Positions 28,888-38,418 of a DNA stretch of 64,000 nt are shown here, piece by piece. The notes beneath the pieces were generated by a model that was not told the origin of the DNA, searched no databases, and saw nothing but the letters and a program-made list of their open reading frames with translations. Position 1 is the stretch's first letter, and each line of letters begins with the position of its first letter. A program made the position numbers and the translations under genes. The stretch is from Aphrocallistes beatrix (lineage: Eukaryota > Porifera > Hexactinellida > Sceptrulophora > Aphrocallistidae), in the NCBI GenBank assembly GCA_963281255.1, contig OY725506.1, positions 2,647,001-2,711,000 on the forward strand, given 5' to 3'.

Positions 28888-30927
28888 TCACTTCTTCTTC
28901 TTAAAATAGCAAAATTCTGTTATATTATATCTATGTATCAGCACCACACTCACCATCAGATATGTTGGTGTCAAGATCAATGTGAGGATACTTATAGTTA
29001 GACCATAATAAATAGGAAGAGTACAACTGAACTTAATAGAACAAGATACACTTTCATAAAAGTCGGATAATTTTGCTCTATTATTTTGAATTAAATCGTA
29101 TTTTCTCCAATCTAATTCGATTTTTTTTTTTGAAACTGGTGTAACAGGTAAACTAGAGAGGTTATAAATCTGTGTTTTAATACCAACAATTGCAGGAGAG
29201 GATGCTATTCCTTCTAAGTTAATCATACTGGAAACTGGTATGGATACATTAAATAATTGACATTGCTCAGTAGTAGAACAGTTTTTAATCAATTTTCCGT
29301 TATTTGTCTCTGGTAGCACACAGTCAAAATATAATGAACCAGATTGCAAAGCAGAATATTCTTCATTATAATCCAAACAAGGTACATCAGTTTGCATAAG
29401 TGAGTTGACTTTTAGCGACGAAACACCTTTTAATCCTGTGATAGTAGTATTAGAAGGAACCCATAGGGTAGTATATAAGAATGACGTGTAATTGGAAGGA
29501 TAAGCGTTGTATGTCAAATTTTGTAGTGAAGGGATAGTTGAAGTGCTATTAGTAATAGATGCAAAATAAGTTTGATCACAATTTTGATTGGAATTGAGTG
29601 GATTATTTCTTTCAATTGTTACCCTAGAACATGTTTCCATTTCTTTATACAAATTAGTTTTGTTCATCTCATAAAACTCCCCACTATGTACAAATAGTAC
29701 TGAACTCCAGCCAGTTACACCAAGTGTTGTAATAAATCCTACAATTAAGATTGTTATAAAAGCACTGACGATAGAATAATAACTTAGGAGAAACTTATGC
29801 ATTTTAGTTCCCTTAAAGGTTGGGGGTGCCAATAATGGGGTAGTTCTTTCAGTATAATCCTCCCTGTTAAATTCTTCACTAAAATGACTGTAACCACTAA
29901 ATCGGACATTCCTTGATTTATTGAACAGAAATTTCCAAAGAATTAAGAAAAACATTGTGTAGAGTATGCTTGTCAAGAAATAGACCAATTCCATTATAAA
30001 TATTGAAGATAAAAAATATTCTGAGTTGATTTTAAAATATGGAAAGAAATTCTTAATCAAATAATCCCGGTAGAAAAGTGGTAGAATCTGTTCTACAATT
30101 ACATACACTACTTCAATTGTAGAAGGAATGAGGACTAAAGCTGCTAGTACAAAGTTTCCCCAAGAGAGACATTTGAATAAGACGGTTGCACGATAAATAC
30201 TCTCTACTCTTTCATGTCCCATAGCATTCCTCAAATCATGATTACACAGAATATCATTAATCATTCTCTTCACAGTATCATTACCTTCCTTCGCAAAACG
30301 AAATATTAGCATTACGCGTAGCAAGTACATTAATTCAAATAAGAACACACTCGTACCGCCTACTATCTCACTGCCTGCATACTTGGAATATTCAAAATAT
30401 ATTAATGAAATTGACAGTCCAGACTCAATAAAAAATACCCATAAAACCCGTAGGATGGCAAGTAGGAAATACTTTTTGAAATTAAATTGTTTTTCCTTGA
30501 AAAAATGGATAACTTGCAGCATACACAACAGCCCGAATGAGATGATAGCATCTTGAAACGAGAACCAAAAGTTAAGCACTATATACAGACTGATAGGTTC
30601 GACATAGTACACAAACAATGGTTTGATGAGGTAAAAAGCTTTAATAAGATTGAACACATTGAACAGAATCATTACGAAGAGCAGACAGAACATGATACGA
30701 TAATGCTCGTAGTAAGGTATGTGTTCTTCTGGATCTAATGCATTCTTAATTGTTTGGCGATATTTTAGAGTTTGAACTAATAACTGACCTGACAGTCTGA
30801 GTATGAACGGCAATACAGCCAATGTGATCAGTATCTCGAGAATAAAAACAATAAAAATACCATACTTGAATTTGTCAAGTGTAACTAATAGAGGATAATT
30901 TGTGAAAAGATAAAAGTAAGTCAACAT
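28888..30927 (-). CDS. P7: nine-span membrane protein, clade B
   Basis: 679 residues, the longest intact copy, owing to a longer outer loop between spans six and seven (YRDYLIKNFFPYFKINS). The first-loop sequon is lost (NALDPEEH). The tail ends FKKKK, which satisfies the KKxx pattern of COPI retrieval signals, whereas P4 and P8 end in MKKK; whether this matters is unknown. Eight ectodomain cysteines. Its 3' flank resembles that of P4, including a degraded hairpin. It is divergent with P8, with 936 bases between the two ATGs. Confidence 0.85.
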   Translation of the reverse strand: MLTYFYLFTNYPLLVTLDKFKYGIFIVFILEILITLAVLPFILRLSGQLLVQTLKYRQTIKNALDPEEHIPYYEHYRIMFCLLFVMILFNVFNLIKAFYLIKPLFVYYVEPISLYIVLNFWFSFQDAIISFGLLCMLQVIHFFKEKQFNFKKYFLLAILRVLWVFFIESGLSISLIYFEYSKYAGSEIVGGTSVFLFELMYLLRVMLIFRFAKEGNDTVKRMINDILCNHDLRNAMGHERVESIYRATVLFKCLSWGNFVLAALVLIPSTIEVVYVIVEQILPLFYRDYLIKNFFPYFKINSEYFLSSIFIMELVYFLTSILYTMFFLILWKFLFNKSRNVRFSGYSHFSEEFNREDYTERTTPLLAPPTFKGTKMHKFLLSYYSIVSAFITILIVGFITTLGVTGWSSVLFVHSGEFYEMNKTNLYKEMETCSRVTIERNNPLNSNQNCDQTYFASITNSTSTIPSLQNLTYNAYPSNYTSFLYTTLWVPSNTTITGLKGVSSLKVNSLMQTDVPCLDYNEEYSALQSGSLYFDCVLPETNNGKLIKNCSTTEQCQLFNVSIPVSSMINLEGIASSPAIVGIKTQIYNLSSLPVTPVSKKKIELDWRKYDLIQNNRAKLSDFYESVSCSIKFSCTLPIYYGLTISILTLILTPTYLMVSVVLIHRYNITEFCYFKKKK

Positions 30928-30969
30928 TAGTAAGAATACATAAACTATCGATTAGATTTAGAATCAATT

Positions 30970-31000
30970 AAGCTGGCACATACTTATATAAGTGTATCTT
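30970..31000 (-). promoter_or_regulatory. P7 TATA box
   Basis: CTTATATAAG at 30983-30992, 56-65 bases before the ATG. The clade B leader (GCTTAATTGATTCTAAATC) is shared with P8 but not with clade A. Confidence 0.5.
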
Positions 31001-31863
31001 AGTATATGCTCCTAACAATAAGCATATCAAACTAAGTGTAATTGATATCATATAGATTGATGAGATATAATAATCCATTTTAAATCTAAGCTTATATTTT
31101 CGTAGCATTATTAGTACATAAAAATAGTGATGATTTAAAGATAAATAGTATACCAAATAGATGAGATTGGATGAGAAATTTATAATTTGAATCGCTACCT
31201 TTTGTCTGTGATTTAAGTCTTTTGGATCGTGAATAACTGACGTACATACCAGAACTATCACATGATACACTTTCCTGATTACAAATCTAGTTTCGAAAGG
31301 ATATCTGTCTGACCCATTATATTTTAAATGATTGAAGTATGTAATGCTATGATGTTAAAGACTACTTAATGATACATACTCACCATGGAATGGTCACTTA
31401 ATAGTTGTATTTATTTGAGAGAGATAACTTATATAAATCTCAGTTTGTATTGGAGCTGTGGTTCTCAACTTGGACTGGGATACATGTAGCCTCATATGCC
31501 TCAATGGGTACTTGACATATCCCAGCGAGTATCTGAAAACATTTTTTTCATATTCATCTTATAGACAGTTTATTGAGAAAGACGGTAGTGGTGCCAGCAA
31601 TGTACCTACTTTCAACGCAGGTGGACCAAATTTGCCTCGCAAAATGCGATGCGATACCGACTAACATACCCCTAGAGATGCTTTGGAAATACTTGTATAT
31701 AAGGTTATATTTCATTTGAATTATCAGAGTCCATCTCAGAAATGTATACAAGATATATCAATTACACTTACATTGATATGCTTCAGGTAGAGTATATGTG
31801 CCTAGATATAGATATTTACAAACTTAATTCTGAATCTCATCTACGATTTATACATTGCTCTAA
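31001..31863. other. Divergent P7/P8 intergenic region
   Basis: 31001-31060 is P7 upstream flank shared with P4. 31455-31560 is a repeat shared with 19790-19885. 31750-31863 is the P8 leader (CTTAATTCTGAATCTCATC). A 100-codon hydrophobic frame at 30968-31270 overlaps the P7 TATA box and is not preserved upstream of P4, so I do not call it. Confidence 0.5.
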
Positions 31864-33873
31864 ATGTTAACTTACTTTTATCTTTTCACAAACTATCCAC
31901 TATTAGTTACACTTGACAAATCCAAAGATGCTATTCTTGTCATTTTTATTCTCGAGATACTGATCACATTGGCTGTATTACCGTTCATACTCAGACTGTC
32001 AGGTCAGTTATTAATTCAAACTTTAAAATATCGCGAAATAATTAAGAATGCATCAGATCCAGAAGAACACATACCTTACTACGAGCATTATCGTATCATG
32101 TTCTGTCTGCTCTTCGTAATGATTCTGTTCAATGTATTCAATCTCATCAAAGCTTTCTACCTCATCAAACCATTGTTTGTGTTCTATGTCGAACCTATCA
32201 GTCTGAATTTAGTGCTTAACTTTTGGTTTTCGTTTCAAGATGCTATCATATCATTTGGACTGTTATGTATGCTGCAAGTTGTGCATTATTTCAAAGAAAA
32301 AAAGTTTAATTTTAAAAAATTATTTCTACTCGCTATTCTAAGGTTCTTCTGGGTATTTTTGATCGAATCAGGATTACTTATTTCGTTATCTTTATTTGAA
32401 CCATTTAAATCTAGTTTCAATGTGCTACGAGGAGGTGATAGCATGTTCCTATTTGAATGTATATACTTGCTACGAGCAATTTTAATATTTCAGTTTGCTA
32501 TGGAGGGTAATGATACTGTGAAGAAACTGATTAATGGCATTCTATCAAATAATGACTTGAGGAATGCTATGGGACATGAAAGAGTAGAGAGTATTTATCG
32601 TGCAACCGTCTTATTCAAATGTCTCTCTTGGGGAAACTTTGCACTGGCAGCTTTAATTTTCATTCCTTCTTCAATTGAAGTAGTGTATGTAATTTTTTAT
32701 ATTATAGGGGGGCTCTACTATTCTCCTTATATAAATATTTCAGATTATTTTTTATCTTCAATATTTATAATGGAATTGGTCTACTTTTCAACGAGTTTAC
32801 TATACACAATGTTTTTTGTGATTCTTTGGAAATTTTTGTTCAATCAATCAAGAAATGTTCGATTTAGTGGTTATAGCCATTATAGTGAAGAATTTAACAT
32901 GGAGGATTACACTGAAAAAAGTTCCCCATTATTGAACCCCCCGACCTTTCCTGGAACCAAAATGAAGAATATTATTCTACGTTATTATTCTATCCTCAGT
33001 GCCTTTATTACAATCTTAATTGTAGGATTTATTACGACACTTAGTGTAACTGGCTGGAGTTCAATACTATTTGTACATAGTGGGGAGTTTTATGAAATGA
33101 ATCGAACTAATTTGTCTAAAGCAATGGAAACATGTTCTAAAGTAACAGTTGAAATAGATGATCCACATTACTTCAATGAAAATTGTGATCAAACTTACTT
33201 TGCATTTCTTGATAATAGCACCTCAACTATCCCTCTAATACAAACATTTATCTTAGATTATCCTTTTTACAATTCCTCTTCTTTCCCAAATACTACTCTT
33301 TGGGTTCCCTCTAATACTACTATCACAGGATTAAAAGAAATTTCGTCACTAAACGTTAGCTCACTAATGCAAACTGATGTACCTTGTTTGGATCATAATC
33401 AGGAATATTCTGCTTTGCAATCTGGTTCAGTAAATTTTGATTGTTCGGTACCATCGACAAATACTAGCAAATTGATCGGAAACTGTTCTACTACAGGGCA
33501 ATGTCAATTATTTAATATTTCAATTCCATTTTCCAGTATGATTAGTTTAAAAGGTGGAGTTTCAAATTTCCCTGCAACTGTTATTATTAGAAGGCATATA
33601 TACAATCTGTCTAGTTTATCTGTGACACCAGTTCAAGCAACTCAACATGAATTTCTTTGGAGAAAATACGATTTAATACAAAATAATGGAACAAAATTAT
33701 ATTACAATCGTGAATATTGTCCCATGAAGTTCAGTTGTACTCTTCCTATTTATTATGGAGTAATTATAAGTATCCTGACATTGATCTTGACACCAACATA
33801 TCTGATGGTGAGTGTTGTGCTGATACATAGAAATAATCTAACAGAATTTTGCTATTTTATGAAGAAGAAGTAA
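31864..33873 (+). CDS. P8: nine-span membrane protein, clade B, plus strand
   Basis: 669 residues, intact, ATG directly after the clade B leader. It is most like P4 and P7. Distinct changes are FQFAMEGND at the span-five exit, where all other copies have a basic residue pair (FRFAKEG or similar), and an outer six-seven loop YYSPYINISDY carrying a new sequon. Eight ectodomain cysteines and the KKK tail (YFMKKK). Its orientation means an inversion or inverted duplication of the B gene. Confidence 0.85.
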   Translation: MLTYFYLFTNYPLLVTLDKSKDAILVIFILEILITLAVLPFILRLSGQLLIQTLKYREIIKNASDPEEHIPYYEHYRIMFCLLFVMILFNVFNLIKAFYLIKPLFVFYVEPISLNLVLNFWFSFQDAIISFGLLCMLQVVHYFKEKKFNFKKLFLLAILRFFWVFLIESGLLISLSLFEPFKSSFNVLRGGDSMFLFECIYLLRAILIFQFAMEGNDTVKKLINGILSNNDLRNAMGHERVESIYRATVLFKCLSWGNFALAALIFIPSSIEVVYVIFYIIGGLYYSPYINISDYFLSSIFIMELVYFSTSLLYTMFFVILWKFLFNQSRNVRFSGYSHYSEEFNMEDYTEKSSPLLNPPTFPGTKMKNIILRYYSILSAFITILIVGFITTLSVTGWSSILFVHSGEFYEMNRTNLSKAMETCSKVTVEIDDPHYFNENCDQTYFAFLDNSTSTIPLIQTFILDYPFYNSSSFPNTTLWVPSNTTITGLKEISSLNVSSLMQTDVPCLDHNQEYSALQSGSVNFDCSVPSTNTSKLIGNCSTTGQCQLFNISIPFSSMISLKGGVSNFPATVIIRRHIYNLSSLSVTPVQATQHEFLWRKYDLIQNNGTKLYYNREYCPMKFSCTLPIYYGVIISILTLILTPTYLMVSVVLIHRNNLTEFCYFMKKK

Positions 33874-34128
33874 CCTCTTTTCTATCTTTATTATTGAAGT
33901 TGGCTTTTGCTATTATTGATTCTTTCTTTTACCTGCGTTAACTTTGTTAGGTGTGTGACTGAACTGAACTTTTTGCATGCATTTGAATTTTGAACTATGC
34001 TTTTTTTGTTCTAAAAAATATTCTTATTTGGCGCATACATTCTTATTTTTCTAGAACAAGCGCGCTTTGCTCGCTTGCGCTGCGCGGCTTGCGGACACTG
34101 CGTGTCCTCAGAGTTGCTCTGTGGCGCC
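33874..34128. repeat. P8 3' flank with an H2 3' end
   Basis: 33890-34050 is clade B 3' flank in reverse relative to P4 and P7 (TTTGAATTTTGAACTATGC, ATTCTTATTTGGCGC). 34057-34128 is a truncated H2 end (ACAAGCGCGCTTTGCTCGC). Confidence 0.55.
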
Positions 34129-34359
34129 AAGGGATATCAAAGAAACGGTTTATTGTTTCCTAATTCAATTGGTCATTGATGTTTAATAATAACGTAATAA
34201 TTTGGAGCTGACTCATCATTAGTGTTGATGTTGATAACATCAGGTATCAATGTTATTAGACACTTGTAAATGTAAAACTTTTTGCAAAATTCCCTAATCT
34301 ATTTCTGATCTTTTAAACTTTGTGTATCTAGTATTGCAAACAAAAGTAAACAAATCATT
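34129..34359. other. Unassigned sequence
   Basis: AT-rich, with an imperfect repeat of TGATGTTGATAACATCA; no gene seen. Confidence 0.4.
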
Positions 34360-34840
34360 TATAATATGGATTCCAAAATACGATATTGAATACACCTCTC
34401 CGAAAATTCCCCCCCTTTCATTCTCCTTACGTACACTCTCCCATCATTAGTATAGAGAAGGAATCGAGATTCGTCACTGAACATAATTCTTGTCCATTCT
34501 TCAGTACTCCAGTCCTTGTGTGCCCTTGCGAAGGCAAGATGGTCTTTCTTATGCTTGGGAGTTAGGCGGGGCTTCTTTCGTGGTTTCCGTCCGAGCAGTC
34601 CAGCACCTCATAACCTTCTCTAGACTGTTGAAGTGGAAGGTTTTAGCGAATATTCTGATAATACTTCGGCTCTGATCTGAGTAGTCTTAAATCGATTATT
34701 TTTGCATTTTCTGACCAATAAACTGTAGTTGCGACACGAGGCCCACCCGAAATAGTGATGTCTCTTACCAAGCCAGTCAGCCTATGTTTCCTTAGGATCT
34801 CAGCTTGCATTAGCTTCCATGTGTGAGAGCAATTCCGGTC
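34360..34840 (-). pseudogene. Tc1-family transposase relic (N-terminal two fifths)
   Basis: Translating the minus strand with frame changes gives Tc1-like landmarks in order: TGLVRDITISGGPRV (DNA-binding domain linker), GLLGRKPRKKPRLTPKHK, then HLAFARAHKDWSTEEW and MFSDESRF, which contains the first catalytic aspartate, then NDGRVYVRR and CIQ. There is an in-frame TGA before GAGLLGRKP, frame shifts near 34660, and no remainder of the catalytic domain. So it is a dead fragment, unrelated in sequence to the mariner at 59.4-61.3 kb. Confidence 0.75.
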
Positions 34841-34912
34841 CTGCCAAAACGTGACCTGATTAAGCAGTTAACCGGATTAAACAGTGACCATATCAAGCAG
34901 AGTCGACTGTAC
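34820..34912. mobile_element. MITE Q fragment
   Basis: Right half of MITE Q (GGTCCTGCCAAAACGTGACC ... GCAGAGTCGACTGTA). Fuller copies are at 40878-41029 and 41272-41424. Confidence 0.5.
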
Positions 34913-35062
34913 ATTAGCATTGCTGGTGATTCGCCAAGTTGTTATAGAATATCTAAAATTATGATTTAAAGTTAGCTATTGTTGTATGTGAGTCCGTATT
35001 ACACTAAGCATAACACAGCCTTTATTTTAACATAAAAAGGAGACTTTTTCCAACATAAAAGA

Positions 35063-35606
35063 AATCTTATATATTAAAACGCTAGGATTTTTTTGTTTGT
35101 TTGTACGAATTGATTGGAAAATTGGAAAGTCGCAGAGATAAGAAAATTAGCATGTAGGCAATTCTGTAAAAATAGAAAACAAATTTTCACACCTTTTCTA
35201 CACAAAATATATAACAACACTATCATAATAGAAATCATTGACGACACTACAATAGATCGTCATTGTTATTAATACTTGAAAGCCACAGCTATAGCAATAA
35301 AAAAGATTATATGCATATTTTCACACTTTATATACATATTTTTGCATCATTTGTCGAATTTTGAGAAATATACTAGAGAGTAGCTTCCAACGGGTGACAT
35401 TGGGTTTTTAGGGGTGTAGATTTCGAATATCATATTTTCAGATCTTTATGAAAAATTATTTGTTAACTTTTGTTTACAATATTTATATAAAGGAAGACAA
35501 ACTCCCAAAAACAGGTTAGATTGAGTAACTCAGGCGCCCGGAGGGCGACTCTTTGAACACGCAGTGTCTGCAAGCCGCGCAGCGCAAGCAAGCGAAGCGC
35601 GCTTGT
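35063..35606 (+). mobile_element. Element H2, full length, plus orientation
   Basis: Starts TATTAAAACGCTAGGATT and ends GCAAGCGAAGCGCGCTTGTG. Collinear with 11123-11750 in reverse, with shared GGGTTTTTAGGGGTGTAGA and TTTCGAATATCATATTTTC. Its 3' end and the following 240 bases recur at 38070-38418 behind P10. Confidence 0.6.
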
Positions 35607-35847
35607 GTTAATAAAAATCAAAAGAATAGTTAATTTAACGAATTGAACTTATGGAAAGCGAAACAAATACACAGTTTAGAATCTAGAGATTAGTCTTAAC
35701 ATAGATAAGAAGATGGTTCACAAAGAATACATTTTTTCCTATAAAATTTCTCTAAAATACTACTCAGTGGTATATATGAGTCCTATACACTATCAGTACT
35801 GGGAATACTAAAAACAATAAAGAAGATCTAGCAGTATAATATGTTGT

Positions 35848-37789
35848 TTAGTGTCTGTGGATCAGTATTACACTCACTATGAGGTATACTGGTGTCGAGA
35901 TCACCGTGAATAGAGCAATTGCTGTCACAATAGCCCAATGAAGAATGCAGCTGAACTTGATAGGACAAGAATCAAAATAGTGCAAATTTGCATACATTTC
36001 ATCATTTATTAGTATATCATACTTGTGAAAATCAAAGTCACTTTCGAAATTCCCAAACTCCATAACGTTAGATAAGTTTGAAAGATTGTATGTCTGTTTT
36101 GAAAGAGAAAAATTAGGGATGGCACTATGATGAACTTCTATATTTATCATACTCGATTTATTAAGTATTGTTTCATGAAATGATCGACATTGTTCGCTGC
36201 TAGAACAACCTGCTATAAATTTGTTTTGATCGTTAACTGTTCTTACACAGTCGAAAATAATAAATCTTCCTTGAAATGCAATACCCTTTTCAATAGGAGT
36301 CATGCAAGGTATATCATTTTCAACTATCAAAGAAATATTTAGTGTATCGATATTTTCTAGTCCTGTAATCGTGGTGTTGGGAGGAAGCCACAATACATTT
36401 TCGTAAAAAGGTATAATTGAATAATTTTAGTAGAGAGTTTCTGAGTCCCCAATAGTTGCAAAATATGCAGAACTACAATTAAGAGGGAAACCATCATAAG
36501 GATAAGGAGGATGATATACCTCAGCATTAACCTTGTAGCATGATTCCATTGCTTTATATATATTTGTATACTTTAAATTATAAAATTCTCCTCGATTGAT
36601 ATATAACAGTGAACTCCAACTGTTTATACCAAGTGGTGTTATAAACCCTACCATTATGACTGTAATGCATGATATGACAATAGAATAATATCGAAGAAGA
36701 ATTTTCTGAATTTTCATTCCAAAACGTAACTGGATTTAATATTGGGACAGTTTCATTAGTAACCAATATTCTACCTTCATTGAAATGACTAAATCCACTA
36801 AATTTAACTTTTTTTGATTTTTCAAAAAGGAATTTCCAAAGAATTAAGAAAAATAGCGCATATAAAATACTCGCAAAAAAGAAAATAAGTTCGTTGGATA
36901 TGATAGATATTGAATAGAGTAGAAAAAGAGAAAAAGAAAAGTTTAAAACTGGAAAGCTAAATGAATAAATTAATTCTATTAAGGGAGGGAAACTAAAAAG
37001 CGTTGCAAGTATGAAGTTTCCCCATGAAAGACTTCTGAATAGGACCGTCGCTCGATAAATATTTTCTACTCTTTCATGTCCCATAGCATTCCTCAAATTA
37101 TTATCTGATAATATTCCACCGATTAACTTCTTAACAATATCATTACCTTCTTTCGCGAAACGAAATATTAGCAAAAATCGCATTAGATATATTGGAAGAG
37201 TAAGAAGAATAATATAATTCGACATTTGAACATCAGTCATGGAGTAAACTTCAGTTAATATTAAAAAAATGAATAAACCAGATTCAATTAATAAAACCCA
37301 GAAAAATCGCACAATTGCTAAAGTAAAATATAATCCAAAATTCATTCTTTTCTCCTGGAAAAAATACATGATTTGAAGCATGACCAATAAACCAAATGAT
37401 ATGATAGCATCTTGAAATGAAAACCAAAAGTTAAGCACTAAATTTAGACTGATGGATTCGACATAATTCAAAAACAATGATTTGATAAGATAGAAGGATT
37501 TGATGAGATTAAAAACTGAAGTCATCAACATTACGAAGAGCAGAAAGAACATGATACGATAATGTTCATAGTAAGGTCTATGTTCTTCTGGATCTGATGC
37601 ATTCTTAATTGTTTGATAGCATTTTAGAGTTTGAATAAATAACTGACCTGAGAGTCTGATTAAGAACGGTAGAACTACCAATGTGATTAGAATCTCAATA
37701 ATATATCCAGTCAAGAAACTGTATTTGAACCCATCTCCTATTGTAACCAATAGGTAATTTGATGTGAGAAGAAGAAGGTAGGATAACAT
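35848..37789 (-). pseudogene. P9: nine-span family pseudogene, clade A1
   Basis: A nearly full-length copy broken twice. At about 36720, between spans seven and eight, two bases present in the other A genes are missing, which shifts the frame. At 36427-36429 a Gln codon (the one before a conserved NYS) is TAA. The pieces 36578-37789, 36427-36717 and 35848-36393 together cover the whole protein, and the last piece still ends with the intact final span. All eight ectodomain cysteines are encoded. From span eight on it is very close to P10, less so before. Promoter intact, so decay looks recent. Confidence 0.85.
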
Positions 37790-37842
37790 CGGAGAATATT
37801 CTATTCAATATTTTGCACAGTATTCTAGCACAATACAACGCA

Positions 37843-38055
37843 TTTATATAACGTCTAATGAGCATAATCCAGAATAATTGTAATATGAGATATACCATGC
37901 ATGGATCTAGAATCTAGATGATTATACGTACTTCAATACAATAATGTATCAAGTTGTTTTAAATGATCTCCTATCTAAGAGTAGCTTAATTTGCTTACAG
38001 ACAAAACAATATCCATATGTGTAGACGAATAACATTATAGATTACTGATCGCAAT
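37843..38055 (-). promoter_or_regulatory. P9 promoter and duplicated upstream flank
   Basis: TATATAAA at 37843-37850, 54-61 bases before the ATG, followed upstream by GATTATGCTCATTAG, CTGGATTATGC and CTCATATTACAA. The stretch to 38055 is nearly identical to positions 6-205. Confidence 0.65.
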
Positions 38056-38069
38056 TCCCGAATTCCCAA

Positions 38070-38166
38070 AACAGGTTAGATTGAGTAACTCAGGCACACG
38101 CAGGGCGACTCTTTGTACACACAGTGTCTGCAAGCCGCGCAGCGCAAGCAAGCTAAGCGCGCTTGT
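38070..38166 (+). mobile_element. Element H2 3' end
   Basis: Matches 35510-35606 (CCCAAAACAGGTTAGATTG to GCGCTTGTG). It is joined to the P9 upstream flank at its left, so the H2 body was lost in the rearrangement that placed P10 next to P9. Confidence 0.6.
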
Positions 38167-38418
38167 GTTAATAAATAAACAAAAGAATAGTTAATTTAAA
38201 CGATTTAACTGAAAAACTGAAAGCGAAACAAATACACAGTTTAGAATCTAGAGAATAGTCTTAACATAGGCTAGATAAGAAGATAGTTCACAAATAATAC
38301 ATTTTTTCCTAGAAAATTTCTCTAAAATACTACTCAGTGGTATATATGAGTCCTATACACTATCATTACTGGGAATACTAAAAACAATTACTGAAGATCT
38401 AGTAGTATAAAAAGTTGT

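Noticed and set aside
30968..31270. 100-codon hydrophobic frame upstream of P7
   Set aside because: It overlaps the P7 TATA box and is broken in the matching flank of P4, so it is promoter and flank sequence.
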